This document shows, one piece after another, positions 34,522 through 46,900 of a stretch of DNA of 64,000 bases (its first letter is position 1; each line of letters starts with the position of its first letter). Under the pieces are notes generated by a model that was given only the letters and a program-made list of their open reading frames with translations, was not told the DNA's origin and searched no databases. The stretch comes from Lantana camara (lineage: Eukaryota > Streptophyta > Magnoliopsida > Lamiales > Verbenaceae), in the NCBI GenBank assembly GCA_037501455.1, contig CM074861.1, positions 99,053,001 through 99,117,000 on the forward strand, read 5' to 3'. The position numbers were made by a program, and so were the translations under genes.

Positions 34522-36186
34522 TGACAGGTGTCGAATCCGTCAAAAATAATTAAAATACCTATTTAACGACTAAACACAGAGTATAGTGCAAACAGGGTCG
34601 ATCCACAGAGACTGGTTGATTTATTTCTAACAATTCCAAGTTATTCACGAGAAGTAACAATTAAAAGGGGGGTTTTAGAATTATTCTAACCTAAGTATGC
34701 AATTAAAATAAAATAACAAGAATTAAAAACTAATTAAAATTATCAAGCAAAATCACGTAGGATTAAATCAATCAGAGGGAAAATTACCTAGCCAGGGATA
34801 TTCGATTCGAATTGTTATATTGATCATTGACTCAAGGATAAATTCAAGTTATTCAGACAGATTGACTATAGTTGATAGAGACACTCGACTCAACCTCGTT
34901 TTTACTTAATTAATCGGATAACCTAGAGACACTCGACAGTTATCTTCCCTAACAAATTCACAACCCCTAGAGACACTCGACAGGATTTAATGAATTCGCA
35001 GCATTAAGAACCATAAAAACACCAATCCTAATTAACCAAGTCGTGACACACGCAAGATTTAAATTAGATTATCAAATCCCTTAGTGAACGAGGAATGTTA
35101 TCGCTAAGACCCTGCCACTAATTTACCACAATTTATCAATCAAACTCTACTACACTTCAAGCATCATGAATGGCTATATGCAAATTAAAACAACCTAGAG
35201 ATCGTGCACTATCCCGAAATTGCCTAATCACAATAAACACGAAACACGGAGATAAGATAAATGCCTAAATAAACATGAATTAAATAAAACGTTTAGGTCT
35301 CACAATATCCAATTCGAATCTATAATCCCTAACTAAATAATTAAAAACTTAGCTACTAAAATTCATAAAAATAAATAAAGAATTCTTTAACATAAATCAA
35401 CTAAAAAGCGAAATAATTAAACTAAGATGAAGAACGGTGATGAAATCTGCTCCTCGATGTTGCTCGCCAAAGCTCCGAATTGCTGCTCCAAAGTGTCCGT
35501 CCCTAGTGTTACCTCCTCTTTTTCCAAAGAGCTGCCCCAAATATATATAAATATTCCAAGTCCCTAACCCCACGTACAAGTCCTAATAGAAATAGGATTT
35601 AAACTCTTGCACTCCAAGTCTTCAACATAAACCTGGGCCTGCTCAAATTAACTACAAAGAAACACGGCAGCCCATCATCATTCCATGCCATATTGGGACT
35701 TTCCAATTAATTAATTCCACAGCCCAACATTAAATCCACTTTTGTAGCCATAAGGTCACGCCAAGCCCACCTCCAATAAATTCCAAGAATGAATGTGCAG
35801 CCTATCATCATTAATATTCATTCCAATCCAAATTAAGTCAACAACTTCAACACAACATCACCTTGGCCCACTTGCATTGATCCAAGCTCATTTCCGTTCC
35901 ATATCCATACAGCCTCTCAATTAATTATGTCCATGTATGCCTAGTTCCAGAGATCCCAAATTCCTTGCGCACATCACTCTTCTGCCTCGGCTACGCTCCA
36001 AGATACACGAGGGCTCGCCTTTTGCATGGATTTCTTCATAAATTAACCGAATTTGCTTCATTTCGTATTAAGGCCCAAATTCTACAATAAAGACAACAAG
36101 GTATCAATTTATTTCAAAGTAATATCAATTAAAGTATAATTCGGGGTAAAACTCAATTATAAAGATGATGAAATAACGAGTTATCA
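34522..36186. mobile_element. Solo LTR, unclassified LTR-retrotransposon family
   Basis: 1,665 bp from TGACAGGTGTCG to AACGAGTTATCA, flanked by TATAT at 34517-34521 and 36187-36191. The identical sequence without the insert is present at 3866-3890 (GAAAACTATATGCATATCG). It holds no significant ORF. Its right end, reverse-complemented, is clearly related to the sequence starting at 63,692. The orientation relative to transcription is not certain. Confidence 0.88.
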
Positions 36187-36356
36187 TATATGCATATCGA
36201 AGATTCTTGCATGAAGTGTTTGATGAAAAGACAGAGAGATTTCAGAATACTAAAATTTTGGTGAAAGGGTAACACCTAAATACAAAATATAAAGAGCTCT
36301 CACTTTCACTTCTTTTCATTTTTTCATATCAAATTCTCAATACAAGGAAAAGTTAT

Positions 36357-38350
36357 TCATACAAGAGAATCAAAATCAGGAAGTGCACTACATGAAGAAA
36401 AATTGGTACTGCAATTCTGTAGAATGTGCAAGCAATCCTTCATGGATGGCCTATTAGAAGGTGATGCAGAAGTACAAATAACACCTAGTCGAAAAGTTGT
36501 AATAATCTGATCCATGTAAATTGGATCGATGATCTCAGCATCCAGGGCATCAACCACGGCATTTGTATCTCGGTAGTGTAGTCGAGCCCGTCCTGCTAGG
36601 TTCATATGGTCGCCTCGAGTAACAGCTTTTCTTCCAGTAGCCAATTCTAGCAGAACAACACCGAAACTGTATACATCGCTCTTGGGATTCACCTCCTTCG
36701 TGCAGGCATACTCTGTGATTCCAAGGTTTTGCAAGTTTTAGCATAACGCATATGACTACAATATTAAATAACTTTTAGAATTCGTGAAACACATACATAC
36801 CGGGGTCAATGTAGCCAACAGTTCCTGCCACAACGGATGTTGTCGTTGTATCTCTGTGCCTGTTGAGCAATTTCGCCAGTCCAAAATCTGCAATTATTGC
36901 ATTGAGTCCCGAGTCTAATAGTATGTTTCTCGGTTTGATGTCTCGGTGAATGATCGGTGGAGAGCAATCGTGGTGCATATAGCAAAGCCCTTGTGCTATC
37001 CCAATGGCAATATGCAGCCTCATTGGCCAATCCAATTTCGGGACCGAGCTAATACCATCAGCAGAAGATGTCTGTCTCTTGTTACCATGCAGCCAGTGAT
37101 CAAGAAGCTTCATATTCTTGCCTGAGATGAAACACAAAAGCTTTACTATATTGTTATGCCGAATACTCCCAAGTGTCCGAATCTCGGCTAGGAATTGCTT
37201 ATCGAGACTGCTGTGACTTTGCGTCATTTGATATGCGTTTGATAGCAACAGCACTTCTCGTATGGTTGGTGAAAACTCTGTACACCTTTCCTGACCCACC
37301 ATCTCCGATCACATTTTCATCTTTCAAACTGGACAAGATCTCATCTTTATCGAACTTCACCCCTTGAAATGAGATCATGTTCCACTCTCCTCCCTCTTCC
37401 AGAGAAGGCGACCCCTGTTGCCGGGCTTTCTTGACTGCAATGTAATCTCGCCTCTTAATCCAGCATTTTCGTACGAAGTAGCAAAGTACTCCAAACCCCA
37501 CAACCAAACCAACCGCTTCCAATATAATTACGAACAATTCATCTTGGTTCAAATTGCATTTTAGAAATCCCCGAATTCTGGAATCAGGGCACAATCTAGA
37601 AGGGCAACCTGGTAGACCCTCAATCCTGTTATCAGAACAGAGATTAGAAGGATCCAGGCTACTTTCATTAAACTGTTGATTGACATACTCCGAAGGAACC
37701 TTCCCCAAGAATTTATTGGAACGAAGCCTAAGAGCAGTCAAACTATTCAAACGAATTACATTTGCTACAATGCTTCCAGATAGCTGGTTATCAGACAAAT
37801 CCAGAACCCGTAACCTAGACAAATCACCTAAACCATGTGGTAACTCACCAGACAATCTGTTCCCATTAAGATATAAACTGCTAAGGTTTTTCATTTGGGA
37901 AAACTGACCTGGGATTGGCCCGGATAGTGTATTGAAGGACAAATCCAACCTTTCAAGATTTGAGCAGTTGAACAGACTGTAAGGTATGTTTCCTGATATA
38001 TTGTTCTTAGACAAGTCGACTGAAACAAGGTCTCGGAGCGAACTATATTTGATGGGATTATTCCACTTAACTCTTTTTGTGCTAAATACAGACCAGTTAC
38101 AGTATCGGGACTGCATTGCACTTCAGGCCAATCACACGGGGACGATGTCGAGTTCCATCATCCATGACTCGAGTGATGGTGGATTACCCCAGTGTTGTTT
38201 CAGGCTCAATAGAATTTCCCGTTCAGACAACAAATCTGCTGAAAGTACAGGGAGATGGAGAGGAATTAGTAGGATCAAGAGGAGAAGAGGTTGCATTTTT
38301 GCAGAAGTGAATGCTTTCTTTCGGAGTCGATGCTTGGAGGATTCAAACAA
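36357..38350 (-). pseudogene. LRR receptor kinase pseudogene, copy 5 (near-duplicate of copy 2)
   Basis: Exon 1 is 38350-36801, the intron is 36713-36800 and exon 2 is 36712-36357. From about 38,040 downward it is nearly identical to copy 2, including the same 2-bp frameshift near 37,208. Above 38,040 it diverges from copy 2 and resembles other copies. Additional lesions are a 7-bp insertion near 38,155 after SLESW, a 1-bp loss near 38,044, and a 30-bp in-frame deletion near 37,103 that removes the kinase hinge (KNMKLLDHWLHG). The N-terminal signal peptide (MQPLLLLILLIPLHLPVLSA) and the C-terminus (PDFDSLV) remain. It is a decayed copy with no plausible full product. Confidence 0.85.
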
Positions 38351-38359
38351 AGAAGAACT

Positions 38360-38804
38360 TACAGCCTCAAATGCTTCTAAGTTCTAAGGTATTAACTATT
38401 AACAGTCAACTCTATCAAGTCAAGCCAATAGACTTTTATCTTTTGGATTATGTGGTCAACGCGTAATACGCTAAACTAAACTGGGAAAAATTTCCACGAT
38501 AACAGGCAATGTATTGACGTGTAATTTTAGTTCAAAACTTATTTATTTCGAATCTGATTGATTCGGCCCAATACAACAAAAGAAAAGGTATTTTATGCGT
38601 GTGACTAATGTAAATTTAAGAAATATAATAGATATGACAAGGGCAATATGTTTGTAATATATTAATAAGATTTGATCGAACTAAAATTATTCTACATTAT
38701 AAATTAATTTAATATCAGATCAATAATGGTTTGGTTTAAATGGATAATGAATTCATTATTCAGAGTAATATCTCGAGTTTGAATTTCATATGGGAATGTG
38801 TGCA

Positions 38805-38856
<52 letters not shown>

Positions 38857-39669
38857 GTTTGGTTTAAATGGATAATGAATTCATTATTCAGAGTAATATC
38901 TCGAGTTTGAATTTCATATGGGAATGTGTGCATTATTTAATAAACAGAAATAAAAAAAATTAATGTGCGTTTAAAAAAAATATTACTTTTGATAAACAGA
39001 AATAAGTCTACATTCTGTGTATAATTTTTTGTCTTTAATTAAAATTTTGTTTAGATAATAATATTTTTATTAGAATATTAATATTTTTTAATTGACTTTT
39101 TTACATTCATACAGTTTAATGCTCTAATGATGTCTATGGTTTAATTTGGTATTCTACGAATATTATATAGAAAAAATGAAAATCAATAAAAAAAACATTT
39201 AATTTCTATCAAAATCTAACCGAAGGGGAATTTATAATATATTAACAAATAATAATGAGCAAAAATGTAATTTCGGTAAAAATATGGGAGTTCAAATATA
39301 AATGGGTCGAACTACAAGGGTTGTAACTTATATCATTTCGGTAGAACAAGATTCGCGCAAAAATTATTAGTGATTATATCGATTTGGTTGAATGAGGATT
39401 TCGTGCTAGAATTATTAGTAAAGTCACGTACAATAATTGCCACAACTGCAACAACCATGAGAGAGGCGTACAATTCCCTACCGATGAAAAATAATATAAT
39501 TTTTTTCAGATAAGAGAATACAAATATAATTAAAGTGATAAATATATTTAAAACATTTTCCCGGCACTCTTCACGTGGGAAATTCAAGAAAAAATTTGTG
39601 TCGCGGTATCCATGTCGGATTGTGTCTGTGTCGCTGTGTCTGTATGTTCCATGTGATGCCCGTAAACTT
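38360..39669. other. Upstream flank of copy 5 with (TA)n tract and MITE remnant
   Basis: Non-coding, aligning with 6,850-7,640. A (TA)n tract at about 38,817-38,852 sits between two copies of an 80-bp direct repeat (about 38,725-38,805 and 38,855-38,935). Around 39,553-39,655, in reverse orientation, there is a diverged relative of the MITE at 54,142 (GGGAAATTC..TTTGTGTCGCGGTATCC). No convincing gene; the 129-codon minus-strand frame here matches nothing I recognise. Confidence 0.6.
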
Positions 39670-39965
39670 CCTTGATCGGGGTTTTTTGCTGGCAACCCCC
39701 CTGTGAAATCTTTAATTAACACGCTGAACCTTATGATTTGGAAATTACCTTATTAAACCCTATGTTATCGAAAAATGAGCAAGGAAAACCCTGGGGCCAC
39801 GATTGTTGCAACGCGCGCAAATTGCAACTGGGGTAGTTAGTTTTCTTCATAAATGAACGTTGAATGACAAAACTACCCTTGTGAGCTTAATTTTTATTTG
39901 ATTCGTTACCTTCACCATTTTCAGTCATCTTCACCATTCTCTTCACCCAAACCCTAGATCTGAAA

Positions 39966-40370
39966 GTGAAGATGTCCTCCCAATGTGAGGGTAGCCATCA
40001 GAGATGGATGAAGCCAGGTATGGAAGTGAGATATCCACCTACTCTGAGCTGTTTCTGCGGGTTGAAGGTTTCAATAAAAGTGGTGGAGTCTTTCAACAAA
40101 CACACAAAAGGACTACTCTACTGCAATTGTGTTAATCGACGTTGCAATTTCTTTGCATGGTTCAGTCCCGCAAGTATATGCTGGGTTGCAGATGGTGGGG
40201 AGTCCCCTGCTAAAATTGAGGAGGAAGATGTTTGTGAAGAAGTTGGTTCTAGATCATCCAAAAATCAAGCTAGGCCCTTCCAAGTAGAAAAAAATAGCAA
40301 TGGCAACGGGATGTGGATGACGTGCGTGTGTTTATTTCTCATGGTTTGTGTACTTGTACTGAAAAAATGA
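39966..40370 (+). CDS. Small GRF-type zinc-finger protein with C-terminal membrane segment
   Basis: 134 codons. An alternative start, MSSQC, lies two codons later. Residues about 28-66 contain CFCG..K..C.C..CNFFAWF, the Cys pattern of the GRF zinc finger, which binds single-stranded nucleic acid in other proteins. An acidic linker follows (EEEDVCEEVG), and the C-terminus is hydrophobic (TCVCLFLMVCVLVLKK), a likely single membrane anchor. Small GRF-plus-membrane proteins are common in plant genomes. Here the gene lies about 290 bp inside the left MULE end and converges on the transposase. It may be the element's second gene or a captured host gene. No lesion is visible. Confidence 0.72.
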   Translation: MKMSSQCEGSHQRWMKPGMEVRYPPTLSCFCGLKVSIKVVESFNKHTKGLLYCNCVNRRCNFFAWFSPASICWVADGGESPAKIEEEDVCEEVGSRSSKNQARPFQVEKNSNGNGMWMTCVCLFLMVCVLVLKK

Positions 40371-40904
40371 AGTTGTGATGAGAAAAACAAGTTGTGAATG
40401 ATATTGCTCTGTTTGTGTAAACATAGCCCAGAAAACCTTCTGTTATTATAAAGTTGCCCAGAAAACCCTGTGATGTGTTAAATGTGCGGTGTAAACCCTG
40501 TTAAAGAAATGGACAATGTGTTGGGTTGTAAATAATGCAATAACAGTACCATTCTTTGACAAATGCAAATAGGTCAGCTGATAGTCAATGGCATGGTACA
40601 ATAAACTAAAAAACACAACTCAAAAGCATCCAACCATTGGCATCAATAAAATCAATTGCAAGCTTAAAAGCATCTAACCATTGGCATCAATAATATCCAA
40701 AACAAAAGGCATCAAAATGTCAGAATAATGCCAATAACGTGGTCCCCACTGACCTACCACTATCTAAACAAAATATTCAATATTGTCCAACCACCAAGGC
40801 AATATAACTTTACAAACCTAATTTAATCAGATGGGACCAAACAAAAAAACATAGTTAAATTGTTTTCAGACAAAAGAAAATGCACATTCAACACCACTTC
40901 AGAT
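40371..40904. other. Interval between convergent MULE genes
   Basis: Non-coding. Two short direct repeats (AGCATC(C/T)AACCATTGGCATCAA near 40,625 and 40,668) lie within it. It probably holds the 3' UTRs of both MULE genes. I see no further gene. Confidence 0.6.
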
Positions 40905-43900
40905 CTACGGCCTCCATGGCCTTGGGTTCCTCTTCTCTCTTGCTTTGTCTCTGCTATTTTGGAATACTTCCCCCTCAGTTGGTTTTCTTTTCCTTTGCTT
41001 CCTTGCAGATGGAGCAGTCTGGTTATCCTGTTCAATGGGTACCCCTGGAGGATTGAAAGTTTGACTTGAAGCTGGCATAGATCCATGACCTTGCACAGAT
41101 GCGGTGGAAGTTGTTGTTCCAGATCCTTGCAAAGGCGGTGTAGAAGATGGTGTTGCAGACTGTGGAGCTTGGGATGACCTTCTTGAAGCAGCTGACTGTC
41201 AAATAAACACAGGTACTTGGATATTTAGATCTTGAAATCCAATTACAATTACCATAAACTGTTTGCTTCAATTCTAAGTACCTGTTTGTTTCTATTATTT
41301 GTCCTTGTTGAAGATGATGCTCCATCATTAGGCCTTGGTCCCTGCAAGTACATTTAAGTGTAAAAATGGCTTTGTTTGAGAATATGTAAAAACAGATTGA
41401 AAAGTTAAAATAATGACCTGGTGCAGTCTTGAGCTGGGATGTGGTGGGTTTTTGCAAGACCTCTTGTTATGTCCTAATTGTAGACATCTCTTGCAAGTAT
41501 GAGTTAAACCTTTTCTTATGCTCCTAGTTTGTGTTTCCTCAGCTCCCTTTCTCCTTTTTATCTTTGGCCTACCCACTTTAGGTGTATACACAGTATGACC
41601 CAAGGGTTCTATTGTGCTTGGGACGTAGTGTTTTTTACCAGGCATGGCACTAATCCTATGAGAGTAGGCCCTTAAATAGGCTGTTTTTTTGTAACAGTCA
41701 TCCACAAAGTCCTCAATATTCAATCTTCTATCAGTAATACATGTGCAAGCATGCCTACAGGGATAACCATTCAACTGAAACATTCCACAAGTATAGGTTC
41801 TTGTGTCAAGCCTTACAACATACTGATCATCTTTCTCATCCACCTGGAACTCCATGTCACCACAACAAGTTGGGAGATAATTTCTAGCTAAATCACAATG
41901 TGTGTTAATCTTTTTCATAACAACAGGACAAATATTCCCTTCAAATCCATCCATTCCAGTCTTTTTTATCTGAATCCTTTTTATTAACCTAACTCTAATC
42001 CATTCAAACATAGATATAATAGGAAAAATCCTAGATGGTAGAATCATGTTGTTAAAGGACTCACAGATGTTATTGACAAGAACATCACTTTTGCATCTGG
42101 TACTGAAGTGTGCTTGTAACGCCCCGGTTTTTATTTATTAATTTCTCACGTTTCATTGTAATTTTATAAATTATATCTTAGCACACTTTCATGGAATTTT
42201 ATAAATTCATATCAAATTGAGAAATTATTTTATGACTTGAAAAATAATTGTTACGTGAAGTAATTGCCGGAAACGATTTAATTGCCGAATATGAATTAAG
42301 TGTCAATTTGTTCGTAAATGATCTTTCCTTAAAATTGAAGGACCAAATTGCATCTTTATTTCCTTGGATTTAATTGATCAATTCTCATACCTTTTATCCT
42401 TAATTGCCTAACTTACACCATTGAGGGGCTAAATTGCAATTTCAAACATTTTATTAATTTCAAATCATGAATCACGTAATAAGCTTCCATATTCTTCCAT
42501 TTTATCTCATTTTCACCAATTTCATACAAATCTCTTGCTTCCTTGCTCCACATTCACGAGACATCAAGAAGAAAAGAAAAATTGGGGAATCATCATCTTC
42601 AAGCTAAAAGTTTCCAAGGAATTTGCAAATCTTGAAGCTCAATCATCTCCTTTTCCATCTCTTTTCATTCAAGACACATGTAAGCTTGATTATATAATCT
42701 TTTGATGATTTTCATGGAAGCTAGGGTTTAGTAAATTATGAAATAAATGGATTATTTGATGTTTGTTACATGAATATATGATTATATCATGATTTGAGTT
42801 ATGAATTCTTGAAGAAAGTAAGCTTATGTGATGATTTGGGGTATAAGCTTGAAAGTGGAAATTCTTGATGTTCTTGAGTAATTCAAGTGTTTATATGGAA
42901 TTTATGGTACCTTAATCATGTACACATGCTTATTCCCTGAATTCTTGCATTTTAATGTGTTTGTGATGGAGTTTTGAGTGTTTGTGTTTTGTTGCCGAAG
43001 CCATCCCCTGTTTTTCCGACTCCCTTCCCCTGTTCCAATTGCTCTGGTTTTTCTACTGTAGTAAATATTTGAAGTGTAGATCTCCTTTTTACGGTTCGTC
43101 AATATCTATTTTCGTTTGGGAGTTATGGCCGTTTTAATTTGGTGCCGCCAAACTGTCGCGAATCTGCGTTAACCCAATTTAAAATCGAATTGTGGCTTGT
43201 TGAGTAGGGATTTTTCAAAACTGTTTGATGAGGATATTCTTGATATAGTATAGATGTTCTCTGCAAAAATTGGTGTCAATCCGAATTGATTTGAACCCCG
43301 AGAAAAATAGTAACATCCCCTGTTGTCCCCCGTTTTCATATTTCGGTTTTGGCTTGATCAGGGGGACTAAATGGTGGAAGTTTTTAAAACTGTTTTACGG
43401 GGGTATTTCTGGGTATGTTATAAGTATTTCCACCAATTTTCAGATCGTTTCGACTTCGTTTGATAAGGGAACGACGATCATCTTTCACTACTAGCGCTGC
43501 AGGAAATTTTCTGCTTTGGGTTATATTCAAAAGAAATCTGGTATTTGCTCGGGATGAATTAGAATGTGAGCCTTACATTTCTGTAAAGATATGTTTGTCT
43601 AGTTTTCTAGGAATTTTACAGTTCATTAAAATTCATTCCAATGAAGGAGTTATGCTCATTTGAATACAACAAGCGCATGTTGAAAATTTTCTGCATTAAT
43701 GTCACATTTTGCTCCAATGATTTCTTTGATCCCAAAGTGCTATTATATGATTGAATACATGCTAAAACAAGATATTTTCATGCCACATTGTTCATTATTC
43801 GTTTCTCGTTGTCTCGTTGCATTTTTTTGCCGTTCGTCCTATTTGGTCCATTTAGAGTCATGTCTCACGTATACACATGTATTTCTTGCACAGACCAGCT

Positions 43901-46900
43901 TTTCGTGACGAGGAGCAGGGCCGTAGACCGTGATTTTGCTCGTATTTTGTCGGTAAAGGTGAGGTTTAACTACTAGCTACTTAGAACCCGTATAACCTTT
44001 ACGTGAATTTCGGCCAAAATGTATATATATAGCTATAATCTTTCCAAAGCTCTCAAATCGTGTTCTTTGAAAGTAAACCGTGTTCATGAAAATCAAGTCA
44101 TGTTACTGTGATCGTGTTTTGGCAAGTATTCATGTACCGTGCACCGTGGGCCCGAGAGTTAGTGTTTGAGCCAACTGGGAAAGCATAGGGCTGACGGGTA
44201 ACTCTTACACTTCTCTCTTACCGTGGGGATGAACCCTGAACCCACCAGGAGGATTGGTGGAGGAAGGAGTCCCGTACGTGGGAGTCATGTTCCCGACGTA
44301 CACCGTGTTACCGTGGGTGGTTAGGGCCTTGCAAACCCACACCATTGGAGAAAATGGAGTTCGTGTTATTGATCGTGTGCACTATAATGATTTGTGTGAT
44401 AACTTAATTAAGTGAAAACGTAATCTTTGTTCACTGTTGGGGTTGGTTGGAGATCGTGCACGCCCCTCGCCAGGGCCATTGATTGTTGGAATAAAAGTGA
44501 TTAACGTGTTAAACTTGATAGTTGTAATCTCGGGCGAGTTCTATATTATTCTTGAACTTATATTATCTTTAGTTATAAAACCTTACCCGAGGTTATAACT
44601 TGCATGTTATCTGCGCTAATATATTTATGCCCCTCACTCAGTCTTCCATAGACTGACGCCTCCACCTTTCAGGTTGTCGCGGTCGTGTGCTAGGCGGGAG
44701 TCAGAGTCGTGTCGGGTCATCCAACTGAGTCTAGCACTTCATACATTTTCATGATATTGATAGTAATATTTCCGGATTTAGCATGTTATGGTTATTGTTA
44801 GTAATTGGAGATTTTTGCATGTATAATATGAGAGATGATAATGTATTGATATGATGAGCTTTTGGATATTTGACATATGGTGAAATGATAATGTTATGCT
44901 TCCGCTTTTGAGATTCCTATGTTGGCTTTAATTCATTTAGGGTCTAGCCCCGCCTAGCTAGCTTGGTTCTTTTATTTGTCACCCGTTCGCTATAGGTTAG
45001 TTCATGTACGGAGTATCCATTTCGTATGTGGATAAGCCTCTAGTGCGGGGGTGTGGCATCTCTACGTATAGGGGTGCTACAGTGCTCTTGACCAATGCTC
45101 AGGTGGGATTTTCATCAACCATTCTGATGCAGTTGGGTCCAGAGCTTCTAGTTGCCTCACCACCTCAGCCCAATCTTCTTTGTTTCCAGCAGAGGTAGCT
45201 CTCCAAAAAAGTGTTTTCAAGTCTTGGCTTTTCCAATGCTTGTAAAAATTTTGGTACAGATGTCGTAGGCAAAATCTGTGCTCACTAACTGGAGCAACAG
45301 TATTGACAGCTTCTAGAAACCCTTTTTGCGTGCTCCAAAAAAACATAAATTTATTATGACACTGTAAATGTTTTATGTAATGACTAATGATATTAAGTTT
45401 GTTAATATCTGTCAGAGATAAAGGTCCATTTGTCTGTACCAATGTCACCAATGTCCAGTAACAACTCCTGTAAGAACCAAAACCAATTTTCATAGTTCTC
45501 ACTCTTCACACAAGCCAATGCAATTGGAAACAGGTTCTCATTCCCATCCTTTCCCACTGCACACAGTAATTGGCCTCCATAAACATGTTTCAAAAAACAT
45601 CCATCAAGCCCAATAAGTGGCCTACAACCATCAAGAAATCCAGCAGTCATAGCTCTGAGTGAGAAATTCATCTTCTCAAATATGGGAGGGTTTGAATCTT
45701 GTATCTTTTTTATGATAACTTTGCTCCCAGGATTGGTTTTGAGAAGTGTTGCACCATAACTCCACAACAGTTTGTATTCTGCATCAAATTCACCCATTAT
45801 TCTCTCATTTGTATCCTTCTTTGCCCTAGCAGCAATCCAATATGAAACCTTGCAACCTACTGTTCTTCTAATGATTCTAATAAAATCCTCTGTTCTCACA
45901 TCAGGATGGTCTCTTATAGTTTCCTCCATTTTCTCCCCTGGATACTTAGAACCACACCTGAAATTTTCACCTTTCCTTGCACATGTATGTTCACCCTTTA
46001 TAGTCTTGACCTGGAACTTTCTTGTGCTCTGAACAGTTGATGCATGGATCCTCCAATTACAATGCTCAGCCATGCAACAAGCAGTGACTCTACTTGACTC
46101 ACATTTTACAAAATCTAGTTCATACCCATGAATAATACTCCAGTCAATTAGCACCTTCTTGTAGACATGCACATTCTCAAATTCATATCCTACAACCCAT
46201 TTCAACTCTTTCACATCATCTCCTTCTCTCCAAACTGGAAACCTAGGTGCTTCATTATCAGACAGGGGTGCCTCATCAAATCTGTCATCCTCATCTGGAC
46301 CAATAATCACTTCTTCTTGTTCTTCTATCCTTACTTTCCTTGCTCTTCTCCTATTCTTTCTCATGGCTGCCATCTTCTCTTTACTTGCATTTTTACTTCT
46401 GTCTCTCATCTCAAATATGTCATCCTCAGAGCTTGCCTCAATATCATCCAAAGCCTCTGATGGAACATCACTGTCCTCACTTGACTCAGATTCATCTGTG
46501 TCAGATTCACCCCAATCTGCATCACTACCTGGGTCACTGTCCTCTGGATCAGATTCCACTGCAGGTTGCTTGCCCCTCATTCTTCTGGACCTTTCTCTAT
46601 CCTCTGGTTCAGGTTCAATTGCAGCTTGCTTGGCCCTCATTCTTCTGGATCTTCCCCTATTCACTGCATCAGGTTCAACTGCAGCTTCCCTGCCCCTCCT
46701 TCTTCTGGATCTTTCCCTATTAACTTCATCAACAACTTGTTCCTGCTCAACTTGAACTTCCTCTTCAGCAAACTGAATGTCCTCAACAGGATTTTGATTG
46801 AATATTTCTTCTGCAAACTCATATTGATCAGCATCTTCATCATCATTGTTATCCACATCCACTGGAGGTTCATTTGATTTGGAATTCTGTCCCTCAACAT

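Noticed and set aside
39333..39722. 129-codon minus-strand frame with a hydrophobic stretch
   Set aside because: It overlaps the MITE remnant and the MULE left border, so it cannot be an old gene; composition is typical of AT-rich non-coding DNA.
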